In this document: in pieces, positions 12,701 through 22,850 of the stretch
How the letters are laid out: every line of letters begins with the position of its first letter
How positions within the stretch are numbered: the stretch's first letter is position 1
NCBI GenBank assembly: GCA_023333565.1
Contig: JAJKFH010000948.1
Location: forward strand, 1,860,001 to 1,924,000
Direction of reading: 5' to 3'
DNA length: 64,000 nt
Origin: Puffinus mauretanicus
Lineage: Eukaryota > Chordata > Aves > Procellariiformes > Procellariidae
The notes under the pieces: generated by a model
The model's input: the letters and a program-made list of their open reading frames with translations, nothing else
What the model was told of the DNA's origin: nothing
Databases searched by the model: none
Position numbers and translations under genes: made by a program

Positions 12701-14159
12701 ATTTTCTTTCCTCTTCCAGTATGTCTGGAATTCCAAATGCAGACTGAACTATAAAATTCACTCTTTCTGAAGTAGTAACACCCAGCAAGATTTGGCCAGC
12801 TCACAGTTTTGTTTCCATAACTTCAGCAGTCCTTTGATCTGGGCCCAGTGTTATGCCACTGTTGTTATCCTAAATGATTTACCTCAAGAAATGGAATCAC
12901 AAAAATAAACATGTGCAACTTGTAAACAAGCTGTAGATCGTACCATGACCAAAGGGTATGCAATTTAGTGCTAAACACTGTCAAGGCCAAGTTCTGCCGC
13001 CTTGACTGTAGGCAAGTATCATGTATGTCTCCACACCTAACTATGCCTCAGCCTTGGTATCTGACGGGCTTCCATTTCCGTCATTGGTCCCTTCAGCCCT
13101 GATAGACAAGCACCCAAATTAATACACCAGAATGAGATAAGGTGTCGAACCTGTATTTTGTAGCCAGAGTTCCAAAATTGAAACATTTAAGCATTAAACA
13201 ACTGAATTATGAGGCATCACCATTACTGTCCTCACATTAGCTCTTTTACAACTGTTCTGTATTTAGTAGGAATGGCACTTTAAACAAAAAGCTTGAAAAA
13301 CGATTAACACAAATACCAACAGGAAATAAACCACCAATTAACTCTAAGTTTAGCGAATCCTGCAAGCAGTTCCTGCAGTTTTTAAGACAACAGTTTGGTC
13401 ATAACAAGCAAGAAAGCAGGATTCTCTGTCTGTTTAAGCAAACACTGTTATGTGCAGTGTCTCTAGAAGAGAATCCATTAGATTATACTAACCTACTTAT
13501 CCTCGCTCTTAGAGATCACTAGCTCTATTTAATAAACGTTAAGCTTGCCAGAAGACTATCAGAAGAATTTTTTTTTTTAAAGAACAAGATAAAAAGTCTC
13601 AGACCCCTCAAATCCCCATTCTTTACTTCAGAAGTATACACTAATGCAAACGGCCTGCCTCTAATCATTAACAGCAGGAAAACTCTGTAAGGAGCAAGAA
13701 TTTTACTGCCCTCTGCAGCTTTTCCTTTGCGTTCAACGCAAGGGCAAAACGCCACAGATTTCTGGGTGAGATAAACTGATACCGACTGTCATCTGCCGCT
13801 GTGACATATTTTTTCTCCCAAAGGCTGGAAGCCCCGCACTGGACACGCAGAAAAGGTATCCGACCGACCAAACTTCACCTCCCTTAAAAACGAAGGCTGC
13901 GCTGCCCCAAAAGCTTTCTCGAGAAAATGGGTCAAACGCTAGAAAATGGTATAATGAGGGGGGGGACAAGGAGGGAACGGCGCCTGCTTACTTGCCCTAG
14001 AAATGTTACTTCAGATACCGGTACGTTCTGCATTTTTGTGGGGCGATTTAAACCCTGCCACTAAAAAGGCCAATACGGCTAAGCTGCCAGTTGGAAGGGA
14101 GCAGAGCCAATGAATTAAGTGAATTAAACTCGCTGCGCTTGTTGACTCAGTTTTCGCCC
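9745..14159. other. ADCY2 intron 1 proximal sequence, no exon recognised
   Basis: Mainly AT-rich, becoming GC-rich after about 13.7 kb on approach to the CpG island. Open frames are short and of ordinary composition. A TGACTCA (AP-1-type) word lies at 14143-14149, about 310 bases inside the intron from the donor; a 7-base match proves nothing alone. No repeat family was recognised except a small palindrome at 10930. Confidence 0.5.
10930..10952. repeat. Perfect short palindrome
   Basis: Eleven-base arms (TACAATTTACA and its reverse complement) are separated by one T. Near-copies of AAATTGTACAATYTGGG lie on both sides, so this is a small local inverted and direct duplication. Confidence 0.8.
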
Positions 14160-14344
14160 CATCAGCCGCTCTGCCGCTGTTCCAGCGTCGCCTCAAAACG
14201 TCAGGCAGCAAAGTTTGGGCGGGTGGTCCCCGGGTCCCGCAGCCGCTGCCCGCCGCCACCCCGGCGCCTCCCGCCACCAACTTTCCTCCGCAGGAGCAGC
14301 AGCACCGGCTCTCGCCCGCCCCGTCCCGTCCCGCCCCGCCCGGC

Positions 14345-14369
14345 CCGGCTCGGCTCGGCTCGGCTCGGC
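14345..14369. repeat. (CGGCT)n run
   Basis: About four to five tandem CGGCT units lie in the CpG island, roughly 90 bases inside intron 1 from the exon 1 donor. Confidence 0.85.
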
Positions 14370-14450
14370 GGAGGGCGCCGGCTGCGGCGATGCCAGCCGG
14401 GCGGCGGCAGCGGGGATGCCGGGCAGCGCGGGTCCCAGACCGGGAGGGCG

Positions 14451-14461
14451 TCTCTTACCAG
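14451..14461 (-). other. ADCY2: 5' splice donor of ADCY2 exon 1
   Basis: On the minus strand the sequence reads CTG|GTAAGAGA with the cut after 14459. GTAAGA is a near-ideal donor. It falls exactly where the protein match to ADCY2 ends (after ...FFASGL) and leaves phase 0. Past this point the frame continues into unrelated Pro/Arg-rich translation, which confirms the boundary. Confidence 0.93.
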
Positions 14462-14689
14462 CCCGGAGGCGAAGAAGACGGCGAGCAAGGCCAGGCAGGC
14501 GCCCATCACGATGAGGAGCAGGAAGACGATGAGCGGGTGCTGCTGGCTCATGCAGTAGTAGGACTCGTAGAGCCAGTCCCGGGAGCGGGACTGCTCGCCG
14601 CTCGCCCCGCAGCCGCCGCCGCCCGCCTGCTCTGCCCGCTCCAGCAGGTACCGGCGTCTCCTCCTCATCATCATCGCTTCTTGCCACAT
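14459..14689 (-). CDS. ADCY2: Adenylate cyclase type 2, coding exon 1 (77 residues)
   Basis: ADCY2 is a membrane adenylyl cyclase that makes cAMP from ATP. It is stimulated by G-alpha-s and, for this subtype, by G-beta-gamma, and is expressed mainly in brain. The exon starts at MWQEA and includes an Arg run (residues 9-13), a short Gly-rich linker (23-31) and the conserved block SRDWLYESYYCMSQQHPLIV. It ends in the first membrane helix (about residues 51-76, FLLLIVMGACLALLAVFF). The RDWLYESYYCMSQQHP block and helix match the ADCY2 N-terminus as known in mammals. The bird protein has a Met triplet before the Arg run and a longer Gly/Ser linker. I chose the ATG at 14689 because protein similarity begins there; its Kozak context is weak (C at -3). 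Catalytic domains lie in later exons outside the window. No frameshift or stop is seen. Confidence 0.94.
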
Positions 14690-14715
14690 CGGGCAGAGCC
14701 CGCGCAACTCCCTCA

Positions 14716-14738
14716 GCGCCGCCGCCGCCGCCGCCGCT
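14716..14738. repeat. (GCC)n triplet run in ADCY2 5' UTR
   Basis: About six GCC units followed by GCTGCTGC lie 27-49 bases upstream of the ADCY2 ATG. On the gene strand it reads GCAGCAGC then GGC repeats. Confidence 0.9.
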
Positions 14739-14802
14739 GCTGCAGGAGGCAGCCGGGGAGTGGAGCGGGGCGCGCTCCCGCGCGGGAGGCGGAGAGGAGG
14801 AG

Positions 14803-14830
14803 CCGCGGCGGCGGCGGCGGCGGCGGCGGC
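14803..14830. repeat. (CGG)n triplet run in ADCY2 5' region
   Basis: About nine CGG units on the plus strand (CCG/GCC on the gene strand) lie 114-141 bases upstream of the ADCY2 ATG. Its position suggests it is transcribed as 5' UTR. Confidence 0.9.
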
Positions 14831-15425
14831 ATGGTGCGCCGGGCGGCCGCGGCCGCCGCGTAGCCAGCCCGGGGCTTGGTGCGGCTCCGGAAAGCGCCAC
14901 CCCGCACGCACATGCCTTGCCCGGCTCCTCCGGAGGTGGGGGCGGGAGGCTCGCTCCTCCTTGCCGGGGAGGGGAGCGGGCGGCCACCCGGAGCAAGCGC
15001 CCAAGGGCGGCGGCGGCGGCGGGAGCGGGAGGCGCCTCTGCGGGTCACCGTGAAAGCGGGTCCTGCCCCGCGCCCCTCCGCCCCGGCGCCCGGAGATGCT
15101 CAGGGGGCAAAGCCGCCTGCCGCGGCCACTGCGCCCGCCGCCGCCCTCCGCCCGGCCCCCGCCCGCGTCCGGCCGGGAGACCTGGCTGCCCCCGGCGCCC
15201 CCGGAGGGGTCCGGTGCCTCCGCAGGTGCCTCTCCCGACGGCGAAGGTGCGGCAGCAGGTAGCCGGGGGCGCGCCGTCTGTCGCTCCCGCGCCCGCCTCC
15301 CGCGGCCCCGGCCCCGGCCCCGGCCTGCTCCCCGGGGGGACGGCGCAGCGGGGCAGCTCCGGGGCGCGTCGCGCCTTCCCGCGGGTGCGTGGCAGCACCT
15401 CCCGACGCAAGAGGGAGATGCCTTT

Positions 15426-18116
15426 GAAAATCTGTTTGACATTACTCCCACGGGCGGAGGGCTTGGCAGGTCTGTTTCGATGGCTACCTTTCCCGGAGGC
15501 TGAATCTGCTTTTTAAAAATCATACCTCAATTTGTGTCAAAAACAGACATTCAAGTTAGGAAGCAGCATAAGATACATTTTCCCCAGCTTTCTTTCTCCT
15601 GAAGGACTTAGTTATCCCTAACAAAGCAGGCACTTGAAACAAACTGGGCATGTAACTCACTAAAGTTACGTATCCATCATGCATAGCATTTACCAGCTAA
15701 ACTTTTGTAAGCACATGCATGCAGTTCTCCTTCCCCAGCCCACTGCCTCACTGAATGTCACACGACAAATCCCTCTCTGCTTTTTCTGACCCATTCTCCA
15801 GCCTCTCCTATTGCTTTGCCACATCCTTTATCTCCCAGGGGATGCAGGGCTGCCTAAGCTCTCCAGGAAGAGGAAGAGACGAAAGCAACATGGATGCTAC
15901 TGGGCCTAAATGTCCCAAGGGTGGCTCCTGGTGACTGGAGTAATGCCAGGAGCAAGAGGGACTCGGGACTACTACGATACTACAAAAGGTGAAAATCTGG
16001 GGCTGCCATAAGTGGCCGTAAGTGAGAGATTCAGAGCAGAGGGCTAACCAGGTGGAAGAGAAGGCAGGTAACTAGGATGATATGGACTGAAACTGCCCCT
16101 TTAACACCTAATACTGCCTTCTTTCTCTGCCACTGTTTGTGTTTTTATCCAGAAGAAGAGGTGCATCAACCACCAGTGTAAAAAGCAGAGAAACTTATAG
16201 TACATATAGCTCGGAGGCCCTGTCTGTACAGTTACACTTCTTAGATTCCTCAGGTTTGAAACAAGGATGAGGCCTGAGCTTCCCTGCCCCCTGTTCCTCT
16301 CAGCTGGCTGGAAGAAAGAAAACCTCTTTGGCTTTCACTCTTCCTTCCCCTGAAGTGCTTGCTGGGGCAGAAGAAACAGAGGAGGAGAAGTGGAAACTTA
16401 CAACTGCGCCCACTGTTACGGGAGAGAGAGAGCGAAAAACTCTCAGAGGCAGCAGTGATAAGATTGAAGGATGAACACAAATCTATGTGGGGAGAACATT
16501 CTGGCAGAATTAATTGCTGGGAAAGATAGAGGTGGGTGTGAGAATTTTTCAACTTTACTTGTAGTCACTTCAAAATGATGGAGTTGGCTACCCTCGCTGT
16601 CACACACATATATAGTGGGATAAGCAAGGGGAGTTTAAAAAAAATCAAGAGACAAACCGGAATTACAATCTAAAACTTCTTTTAAAAGCAGATCGCGATA
16701 TTTGGGGTTTGAAGGCATCTGAGTTTTGATCTCTCAAGGGTGGGAAGACCAATATCACATATGTACGTACTTACAGTACAAGAATAATTACATGACTCTG
16801 TACGGACTCACAAAAGTCTAAAAGATCTGAACAGGCAAAATGAAGCATGTTCTCTGTTCCATGTATACAACAACCATCCCCAAAAAAGTACTTGAAGCTG
16901 ACACAGTATGTTAATACAGATGACGGTACCGGTTGTCCTTCTTCCCCCAGCTGATTCTGCTTTAATGGCTTTCCACTACTTTCTGCCTCTCTGGGCTCGA
17001 ACAGAAAAGGCCATTCCAAAGAGTTTACTGTGATGATCATGTCATTTGTTTGTTATTTCAGTAAGATCTTATGCCTGTAACAACTAATTCCTCATTATAT
17101 TAGTCTCATGCAATTTCTCAGGAAATAAAATTATAATTCCACAGCAAAAACTTAATTAGCCCAAAGGTTGCCCAGTGGTATCTTGTGCCTTTCCAGAACG
17201 ATAAGTTCAGCATATCTCTCTTCTGAAAGACCAGACATAAGGTGCTTCAACAGCTGAGCAAGAGGAAGTACCAAGTTACGTTTCCATTTGACTCTCTGTT
17301 TTTCTTACCCATCTGATGGACTCACCCCCTCTACTTTCCCTCTCCAAACTAGAAACCTGCATCTTTCAATTCATTCTTCAAACTCCAGCTAGGAACACCC
17401 CACATCTTAATGTCTAGAACCCACATCAATCCTTAGAGCAGATCTATAGTTAGAGGCAAAGATCCAGTGAAAAAAAAATGCCATACTGTCAGGTAGTTAA
17501 CGACTGCATGATTCTATATACAGACAAGGGAATTAAAACTGCACGGTACCTAAATCTGAATTTGACTTTCTAATTTGAATGCTCTGCTTTTTAACTAATA
17601 TTAACACTTTTTTTTTTTTTTCCCCAGGATGCATTTAATTAAATGAACATTATTACAGTCAAATGACAATTATTGCTAAGTTGAAATGCCAAGTTTTTAG
17701 AGATCAGTTTCCCTAGGTAGCCTAAAATATACATCCTTACTTGGCTCAACCTGAAAGTTTGCTGTGCCTCAGGGAAAAGGAAGGTACAGTGAATTTTATA
17801 ATCTGGTGTTGAAAAGCCAAAGACCTTCAGAAAAAAAGTTCTCCATGTATTCCACCTTATTTCTCTAAAAGGGAAAAAAGCAAAGCTAGCACTTAAGATT
17901 GTCAGAGATTATCTACTGTGTACCCTTGGGACTCCAACAACGTCAAAGAATTTGTTCCTTGAGCAGCTGGTGGCTAAGCGTCTGCTGTACCCCTCTGGAG
18001 AAGCAAAACAACACAGAACAAAAGGTTGAGGTCCACAGCTGCTTGTCAAAGCAACCATGTGCCAGAGGCATTACACTTTCCAGTAGCAGACTGATTAACC
18101 TAGAGAACTTCTACCT
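15426..18116. other. Upstream flank of ADCY2, no gene recognised
   Basis: Single-copy-looking DNA upstream of the promoter on the gene strand. Open frames do not exceed about 100 codons and match nothing I know. Distal promoter elements may lie here, but one sequence alone does not reveal them. Confidence 0.5.
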
Positions 18117-18172
18117 GGACCATCTCCAGAGGTCCCTTCCAGCCTCAACTGTTCTGTGATTCTGCGATATCA
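18117..18172 (+). mobile_element. CR1 3'-end remnant
   Basis: Only about 56 bases remain: the CR1 3' terminus, with the CCAGAGGTCCCTTCCAGCCT motif and a TTCTGTGATTCTGCGAT tail. It is a short, older copy of the TTCTGTGA-tailed type. Confidence 0.75.
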
Positions 18173-19229
18173 CAGCTTATTACTAGTGTCGAGGGATCTG
18201 TGATAGGTCCTAGGGAGAGAGCTAAATAGGAACAGGAGATAGAGGGGAAGCTCCTGTTCCCTGCACCTCTCTCTTTGCCACTCGGGCTCGATCAATCTCC
18301 ATCACCCCTTTCCTTCATTTTCCCTTTCCTGTTGTCTTCTCCTGCATGGATGTTCTGGTCAGGGATGTACACTAGCTCTCAGCAGAGGGAGAAGAGAGGC
18401 AGATCCTTTGCTCTCAGTTACTCAGCACTAGGACATCTCTAGCCACAGAAGATAAACTGCAGTGAAGAGATGCTGAATCCCACAGTCCTCCAACATAGCA
18501 AGCACTCAAAAGAGCCATAGCACTTCGCCTGAGCAAAATGCCACAAGTCCACTGGTGGCCAGATTCCCCTCCTCAGCAGCTGGCCACCGAAGTTGCCCAG
18601 AAGAGCAAACGCATTGCTATAGTCTTGACACTGTACTGCCACTGCCCACGTCCGTCAGGCTACCTTACGCTGAGCTGCAGTTGCAGGGCAAGTTGCCCTG
18701 CCAGTGAGATGGCACACGACCACCAGGTGAAACGCACTTCCAGAGCTCAGCTGTGGCAGCACGGCCAAAGGCAGGTCCACAAGCCCTGCCTAGTGCTGCT
18801 CTTGGGGTACACCAACCCATGAGCTCTCCCTGCCATAAGAGCAATACATCTGGCTTCTCCATTCCCCCCTTGTAGAAGGGGGGATTAAATTTTGTGCAGG
18901 GGGCCTGGTTCTCCCTTTGACCTTGAAACCCATAGGCTGAGGAATAGTAAACCTGCGTGGACAATTACTTAACAACATTAACTTCTCATCAGGGATACAA
19001 AACTTCTTTTACTGAATCTTTCTGGATTCATTTTACTGAGTTCAGTTATCAGGACTTGTTCTCTCAAGGCTTATAACTACAGCTATGTGCTACTGTTGCT
19101 CTGCAAAAAAGGAGGACAGAATTTCCTACATAAATACATTTGATTTCACACATCTAGAACCTGGTGAAATTCACCTTTGATTTAGATACATTCTTGCTTG
19201 AGGTGTTTAACATTGCTATTTAAGATGTT
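18173..19229. other. Intergenic, no gene recognised
   Basis: Open frames of 60-100 codons lie on both strands at 18439-18978. They overlap each other and have no recognisable domain. Composition is ordinary. Confidence 0.5.
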
Positions 19230-19740
19230 AAATTACAGACTGACTGATCTGTAATTCCTTGTGTTCTTTTACTTTTTTTCTTCGCCCTTTTTGAAGCTAC
19301 TATCTAACTTTGGGCCCCATTCAGCCTCCATAAACTTTTAAGAGTAATTACTAATAAGTTCTGAGGTTACTGAAGGAACTACTCAAGATCCAGGTGATCT
19401 GAAAATACCTCAGTAGTCTCCTTTCTTCCCCTTTTTCCTCACAGGTGGTAACTACATTGGTCGTCTAACCATAGATAACCTTTTTCTTAAAGATTGAAGC
19501 AAAATACAGATCAGTATTTTAGATGTTTTGGTACCATCTGTTATTAGCTGAATAGTGGGTCAAGTATTCCCACAGTCTCCTTTCAAAAAGCATGGGATGA
19601 ATACATAATTATCCAGAAGTGCATTAGTTTTCTTTCTGCTTGTACCTTGCCCTTTCTTATTTTGGTCATGCTGTTCTTTATACTCACTGTTACAATTTGA
19701 CTTAGTTTACAAATTCTGTACTATGTCATACTTTTCCAGT
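19230..19740 (-). mobile_element. Ancient CR1/L3-like fragment, sense strand -
   Basis: Read on the plus strand, the run GACTGATCTGTAATTCC, then CCCTTTTTGAAG near 19290, then a GGCCCCATTCAGCC-type segment follows, in order, the antisense of the region upstream of the reverse-transcriptase core in old amniote CR1. Similarity continues loosely to about 19740. No frame is open. Boundaries are approximate. Confidence 0.45.
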
Positions 19741-21404
19741 TTCAAGACATTAACCTCCAATTATACACTTCCTAATCTTTCATATTGGGACAGTTTGCAC
19801 TTGTGCAAACTTAGTAGTATTACTTAGGAAACCATCTACTCTTCCAGATAACCTGTTTTCAGGTGGGAGATCTAGGGAAGGTGGGAGAAAATTTAAAACT
19901 GCTCAGGCAGTTTTATAAAATTCCAAATTAACTGGACAAACTCAAGACTAGTACCGTAGGCAGCTCAGGAAAGACCTGTTTGTTATACAACTACAGCCAA
20001 AACACTTTTACAGCCTTAGAATGCATAAAGAATAGGATGATGAATAATTCAGAACATACAATAATGCCTTTATATTGATCAATTGTATAGCTTCATCTTG
20101 AGTCGTATTACCCTATCTACCCGATCTCATTAAAAATATTGCAGAACTAGAGACAAATTCTTCACAACACAAGTAATCAGAAACAACAAGGAAGATTTTC
20201 TTCTATTTAGCCAGTGTATAGGAGTGTTATCCTTAGAAATGAAAACATAAAAGGGAACATAGTAAATGCACATAACATGAAGACTGCTTGGAATCTTATG
20301 TTTTCTTTATCTTGTTTTTTAAGAAAAAAGATAGACTGAAAATTAAAGGAATGAAATGCAAAATTAGTAAGTGGGATATGTTATTTCACACAGCCTGTAG
20401 TTAATCTGTGGAATTCTGTCATGGAAGGCTTTTAAGAACGAGAATTTATCAGGGTGACGAAACAGATTTGATTTTATATGGTTGTCAAAATAAGGCTGAT
20501 AATCACCAATAATAACATAAGTTACAAGGACTATTGATCCTATTGTTTCATGAGTAATGTCAGTGCAAAGCAGTAGATACAGAGATGAGACAAAAATATG
20601 AAAGGCAGATGACGTCACAGTGGGCTTCTTGCATCTTCCACTGAATCAAAACGTAGCTTTTTTTTTTTTCCCCTGGGTTATTGGACTGGATTATTCTTTG
20701 TCCTCATTCAGTTGGGGCAAATGGTACTCCTGTCATTTTTATTGATTAAAAAAGATGCTGATTTCCTGAATACAGGGCAAGACCATTGATTCAAAGACCA
20801 CTGACTCACACAACACAATCTACATATTCTCCGTGCAAAAAGGAAAACATATATATGGTGAAATTATTTTGTTCGTAGACATTTTGTTATGATCTTTACT
20901 CCACCTCTACAATCTGCTGAAAGTAAAACAAAACACACCTAAAGCAAAACTGTAACTATGCAACCCTTCAAAATTATTGCAATGATCAAATCTGATACAT
21001 GGCACTTAGTGACCTACACAGGTTAATCAGGTTAAGCCATAGTACAGAACAGAAACATATAAATCTAAATATAAAACAAGCAGTTAAAATAAATAAATAC
21101 ATGTAGCTACATTCATATCAAAGAAAACCATATTCATCTGTTTCATATATATCTAAAAAGCCATTTTTGCAAAATCTCTGTCATTGTTGCGGTTTTTCCC
21201 TCAGTAGCTGTCATAGCTATTTTAAAGGAAGTTCCCTCCAAACGGGGGCTGCAAATGACAGTGCAAATTAATGGTACAATCCTGCAAAATTCAAGATATG
21301 ATCCCAGTTCTGAAAATACTTAGAAATATTTTAAGAAAACAAAAATTCTACACACGTCACCAGGACTTTTTGAAAGCTTGGAATTAATCAGTGAAATAAG
21401 GTTT
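19741..21404. other. Intergenic, no gene recognised
   Basis: AT-rich DNA with no supportable gene or nameable repeat. It holds a perfect CRE word at 20610-20617 (separate entry). Confidence 0.5.
20610..20617. promoter_or_regulatory. Consensus CRE word TGACGTCA
   Basis: A perfect 8-base cAMP-response palindrome lies about 5.9 kb upstream of the ADCY2 start codon. CpG-containing words are rare in this AT-rich region. The match is sequence-only; occupancy and target are unknown. Confidence 0.4.
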
Positions 21405-21496
21405 TTTGACCAATATTTTTCCTAGTCAGGAAAAATGACCGGTATTTTTCCTAAATGAAACATTTATGACCAGTATTTTTCCTAAATGAAACATTT
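21405..21496. repeat. 30-bp tandem repeat, three units
   Basis: Three units of about 30 bases are built on TGACCRGTATTTTTCCTAAA followed by TGAAACATTT. The last two are nearly identical and the first is divergent. Confidence 0.9.
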
Positions 21497-22580
21497 CCTG
21501 CTGTTAATTTTATAGTCTTCTTGGCTCCAAGAAAGTCAATCTAGGCTCATGTTTTTAGAATTATTGTGCTATTATTTATTTAATGACCATCAGTTACTAT
21601 TTTGCTTAGATCGAGAAAGGAATACTCTAGGAAATGTTATCAACAAGTTAATATCTAAATTGGGTTGGACTTAAGCACAAAACTACAGAAGAGTTGAACA
21701 TCACTCCAGATTTGGATCTCAGGTGCATTTTGTCCATAATTTTCCCACTTGCCAGAGCTATACTGTTTCTCCCATTTCTGCAGAGGTCCTGCATTTCTTC
21801 CTTCCCACAGCTTCAGCATGTTCTGACAGACAAATGCCACATGCTTCCTTCGGAGATAGAGCTGGCACTGCTTGCTTTCAAACAGACTTCTGCTGAGCTA
21901 CTTAGTGACCTTAGTAAAAACATATTAAACCACAGATGGCTCCCAGAATCACATGAAGCAGTACGAGGTAATGGTTTCAGCTTTCAGCAGAAAGTTGTAA
22001 GAATTGGTAATATTCCAGGACCCAAGTTTGGGGAGTTCTGCCAAGAGCAATGGTTCCCAAGAGTTTGGAGCAAGTGTTGCTTCTGGAGCGAGGCAGGAGG
22101 GACTGAACTGCTACTGAGGACAAGAAGTCACTCTGGCCATGAAACCCAGTGGTACTGGGTGAGTGATAGACTGAGGAGCTGGGGTTCGGGAGGCTGGAGT
22201 GATTTTGTGAAGGGAAACTTTGGGTATGTGGGCTGAGTCAGATCCTGGCACAGCATCACACCTTAAACATAGCGATTGTGGGTTGAAAGCGCAGCTTAAT
22301 CCTACTGAAGCTACCCCTAAGGAATGGGGAACTGTAGAGTAAATGTCATTGGCAAACACAGCCCAGCCCTTTGCCTCGCTAGTGAGGCCTACTTCACTTT
22401 GGGAATGTGAGGATTACCCGCTCTTGTTGTTTTGGAGAAAAGATATTGATATTAATCAACAAAATTCCAACTTCAGACGTTTTCTTCAAACCAGCTGATT
22501 GATATACAACTGAGTACCGCTATGTGTGTTTGGAACAGAAGCTTATAAATGGCTGCTATATCAATCTCTCAGATATTTCA
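21497..22580. other. Intergenic; contains a 180-codon open frame of unknown status
   Basis: The plus-strand frame 21694-22236 is the longest open frame outside repeats and the CpG island. Its translation (starting MNITPDLDLRC) shows no domain, signal peptide or family I recognise. The start context is unremarkable. Chance is a reasonable explanation, so I do not call a gene. Confidence 0.4.
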
Positions 22581-22705
22581 ATCATAGAATACCAGGTTGG
22601 AAGGGACCTCAAGGATCATCTGGTCCAACCTTTCTTGGCAAAAGCATGGTCTAGAAAAGACGGCCCAGCACCCTGTCCAGCCGAATCTTAAAAGTGTCCA
22701 ATTTG
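22581..22705 (-). mobile_element. CR1 3'-end fragment, sense strand -
   Basis: It begins with ATCATAGAAT (the CR1 tail read backwards), followed by GGTTGGAAGGGACCTCAAGG and a GGCCCAGCACCCTGTCCAGC motif typical of a CR1 3' end. Similarity fades after about 22705. The rest may be lost, or may be the 5' truncation point. Confidence 0.85.
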
Positions 22706-22850
22706 AGCATCATCTTATCACTAAGAGTCTTTGTGTAAATTTTTCCATTTTTTGAGATCAAGATCTCAAAACTAAAGTACCAGAGATATGAACTTTTGGA
22801 CCTATCCATTTCACAGGAGCTTTCTGTCTCCTTAGGACTGAAAGAAAATT

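Larger units (their letters stand above)
1..14458 (-). other. ADCY2: ADCY2 intron 1 (5' part, incomplete)
   Basis: This follows directly from the splice donor that ends exon 1 at 14459. On the minus strand transcription runs from there towards position 1 and leaves the window inside the intron. I looked on the minus strand for the next part of the first membrane domain and saw no convincing exon. First introns of ADCY2 are very long in other vertebrates, so this absence is expected. The contents are described in the entries below. A short exon cannot be excluded by eye. Confidence 0.85.
14160..15425. promoter_or_regulatory. ADCY2: CpG island and promoter region of ADCY2
   Basis: The window is AT-rich almost throughout, but this stretch is extremely GC- and CpG-rich. 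It contains CGG/GCC triplet runs, a CGGCT pentamer run and many GGGCGG-like words. It covers ADCY2 exon 1 and about 740 bases upstream of its ATG, as expected for a CpG-island promoter driving transcription on the minus strand. The transcription start is not visible. It should lie between the ATG and about 15.4 kb, with no obvious TATA box. A divergent plus-strand transcript is possible but unsupported. Confidence 0.88.
14690..15425 (-). promoter_or_regulatory. ADCY2: ADCY2 5' UTR plus proximal promoter
   Basis: This is the sequence immediately upstream of the start codon on the gene strand. It carries two triplet runs close to the ATG, and its GC content makes stops rare. The ADCY2 frame stays open back to an ATG at 15523, which would add 278 Pro/Arg/Ala/Gly-rich residues. 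I read this as untranslated sequence because that translation resembles no cyclase and all six frames here are long and open. Confidence 0.7.

Noticed and set aside
14143..14150. AP-1 type TGACTCAG word near exon 1 as a regulatory site
   Set aside because: A single 7-8 base match at an unremarkable place is expected by chance; it is only mentioned in the regional entry.
1..14458. ADCY2 exon 2 or later exons
   Set aside because: No minus-strand segment with splice sites and the expected membrane-domain residues was found by eye; first introns of this gene are usually far longer than this window part.
14193..15523. Many long overlapping open frames on both strands of the CpG island (up to 440 codons)
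   Set aside because: They arise from very high GC content; translations are Pro/Arg/Gly/Ala-rich with no domains. Only the 77-residue ADCY2 exon in one of them is supported by protein similarity and a splice donor.
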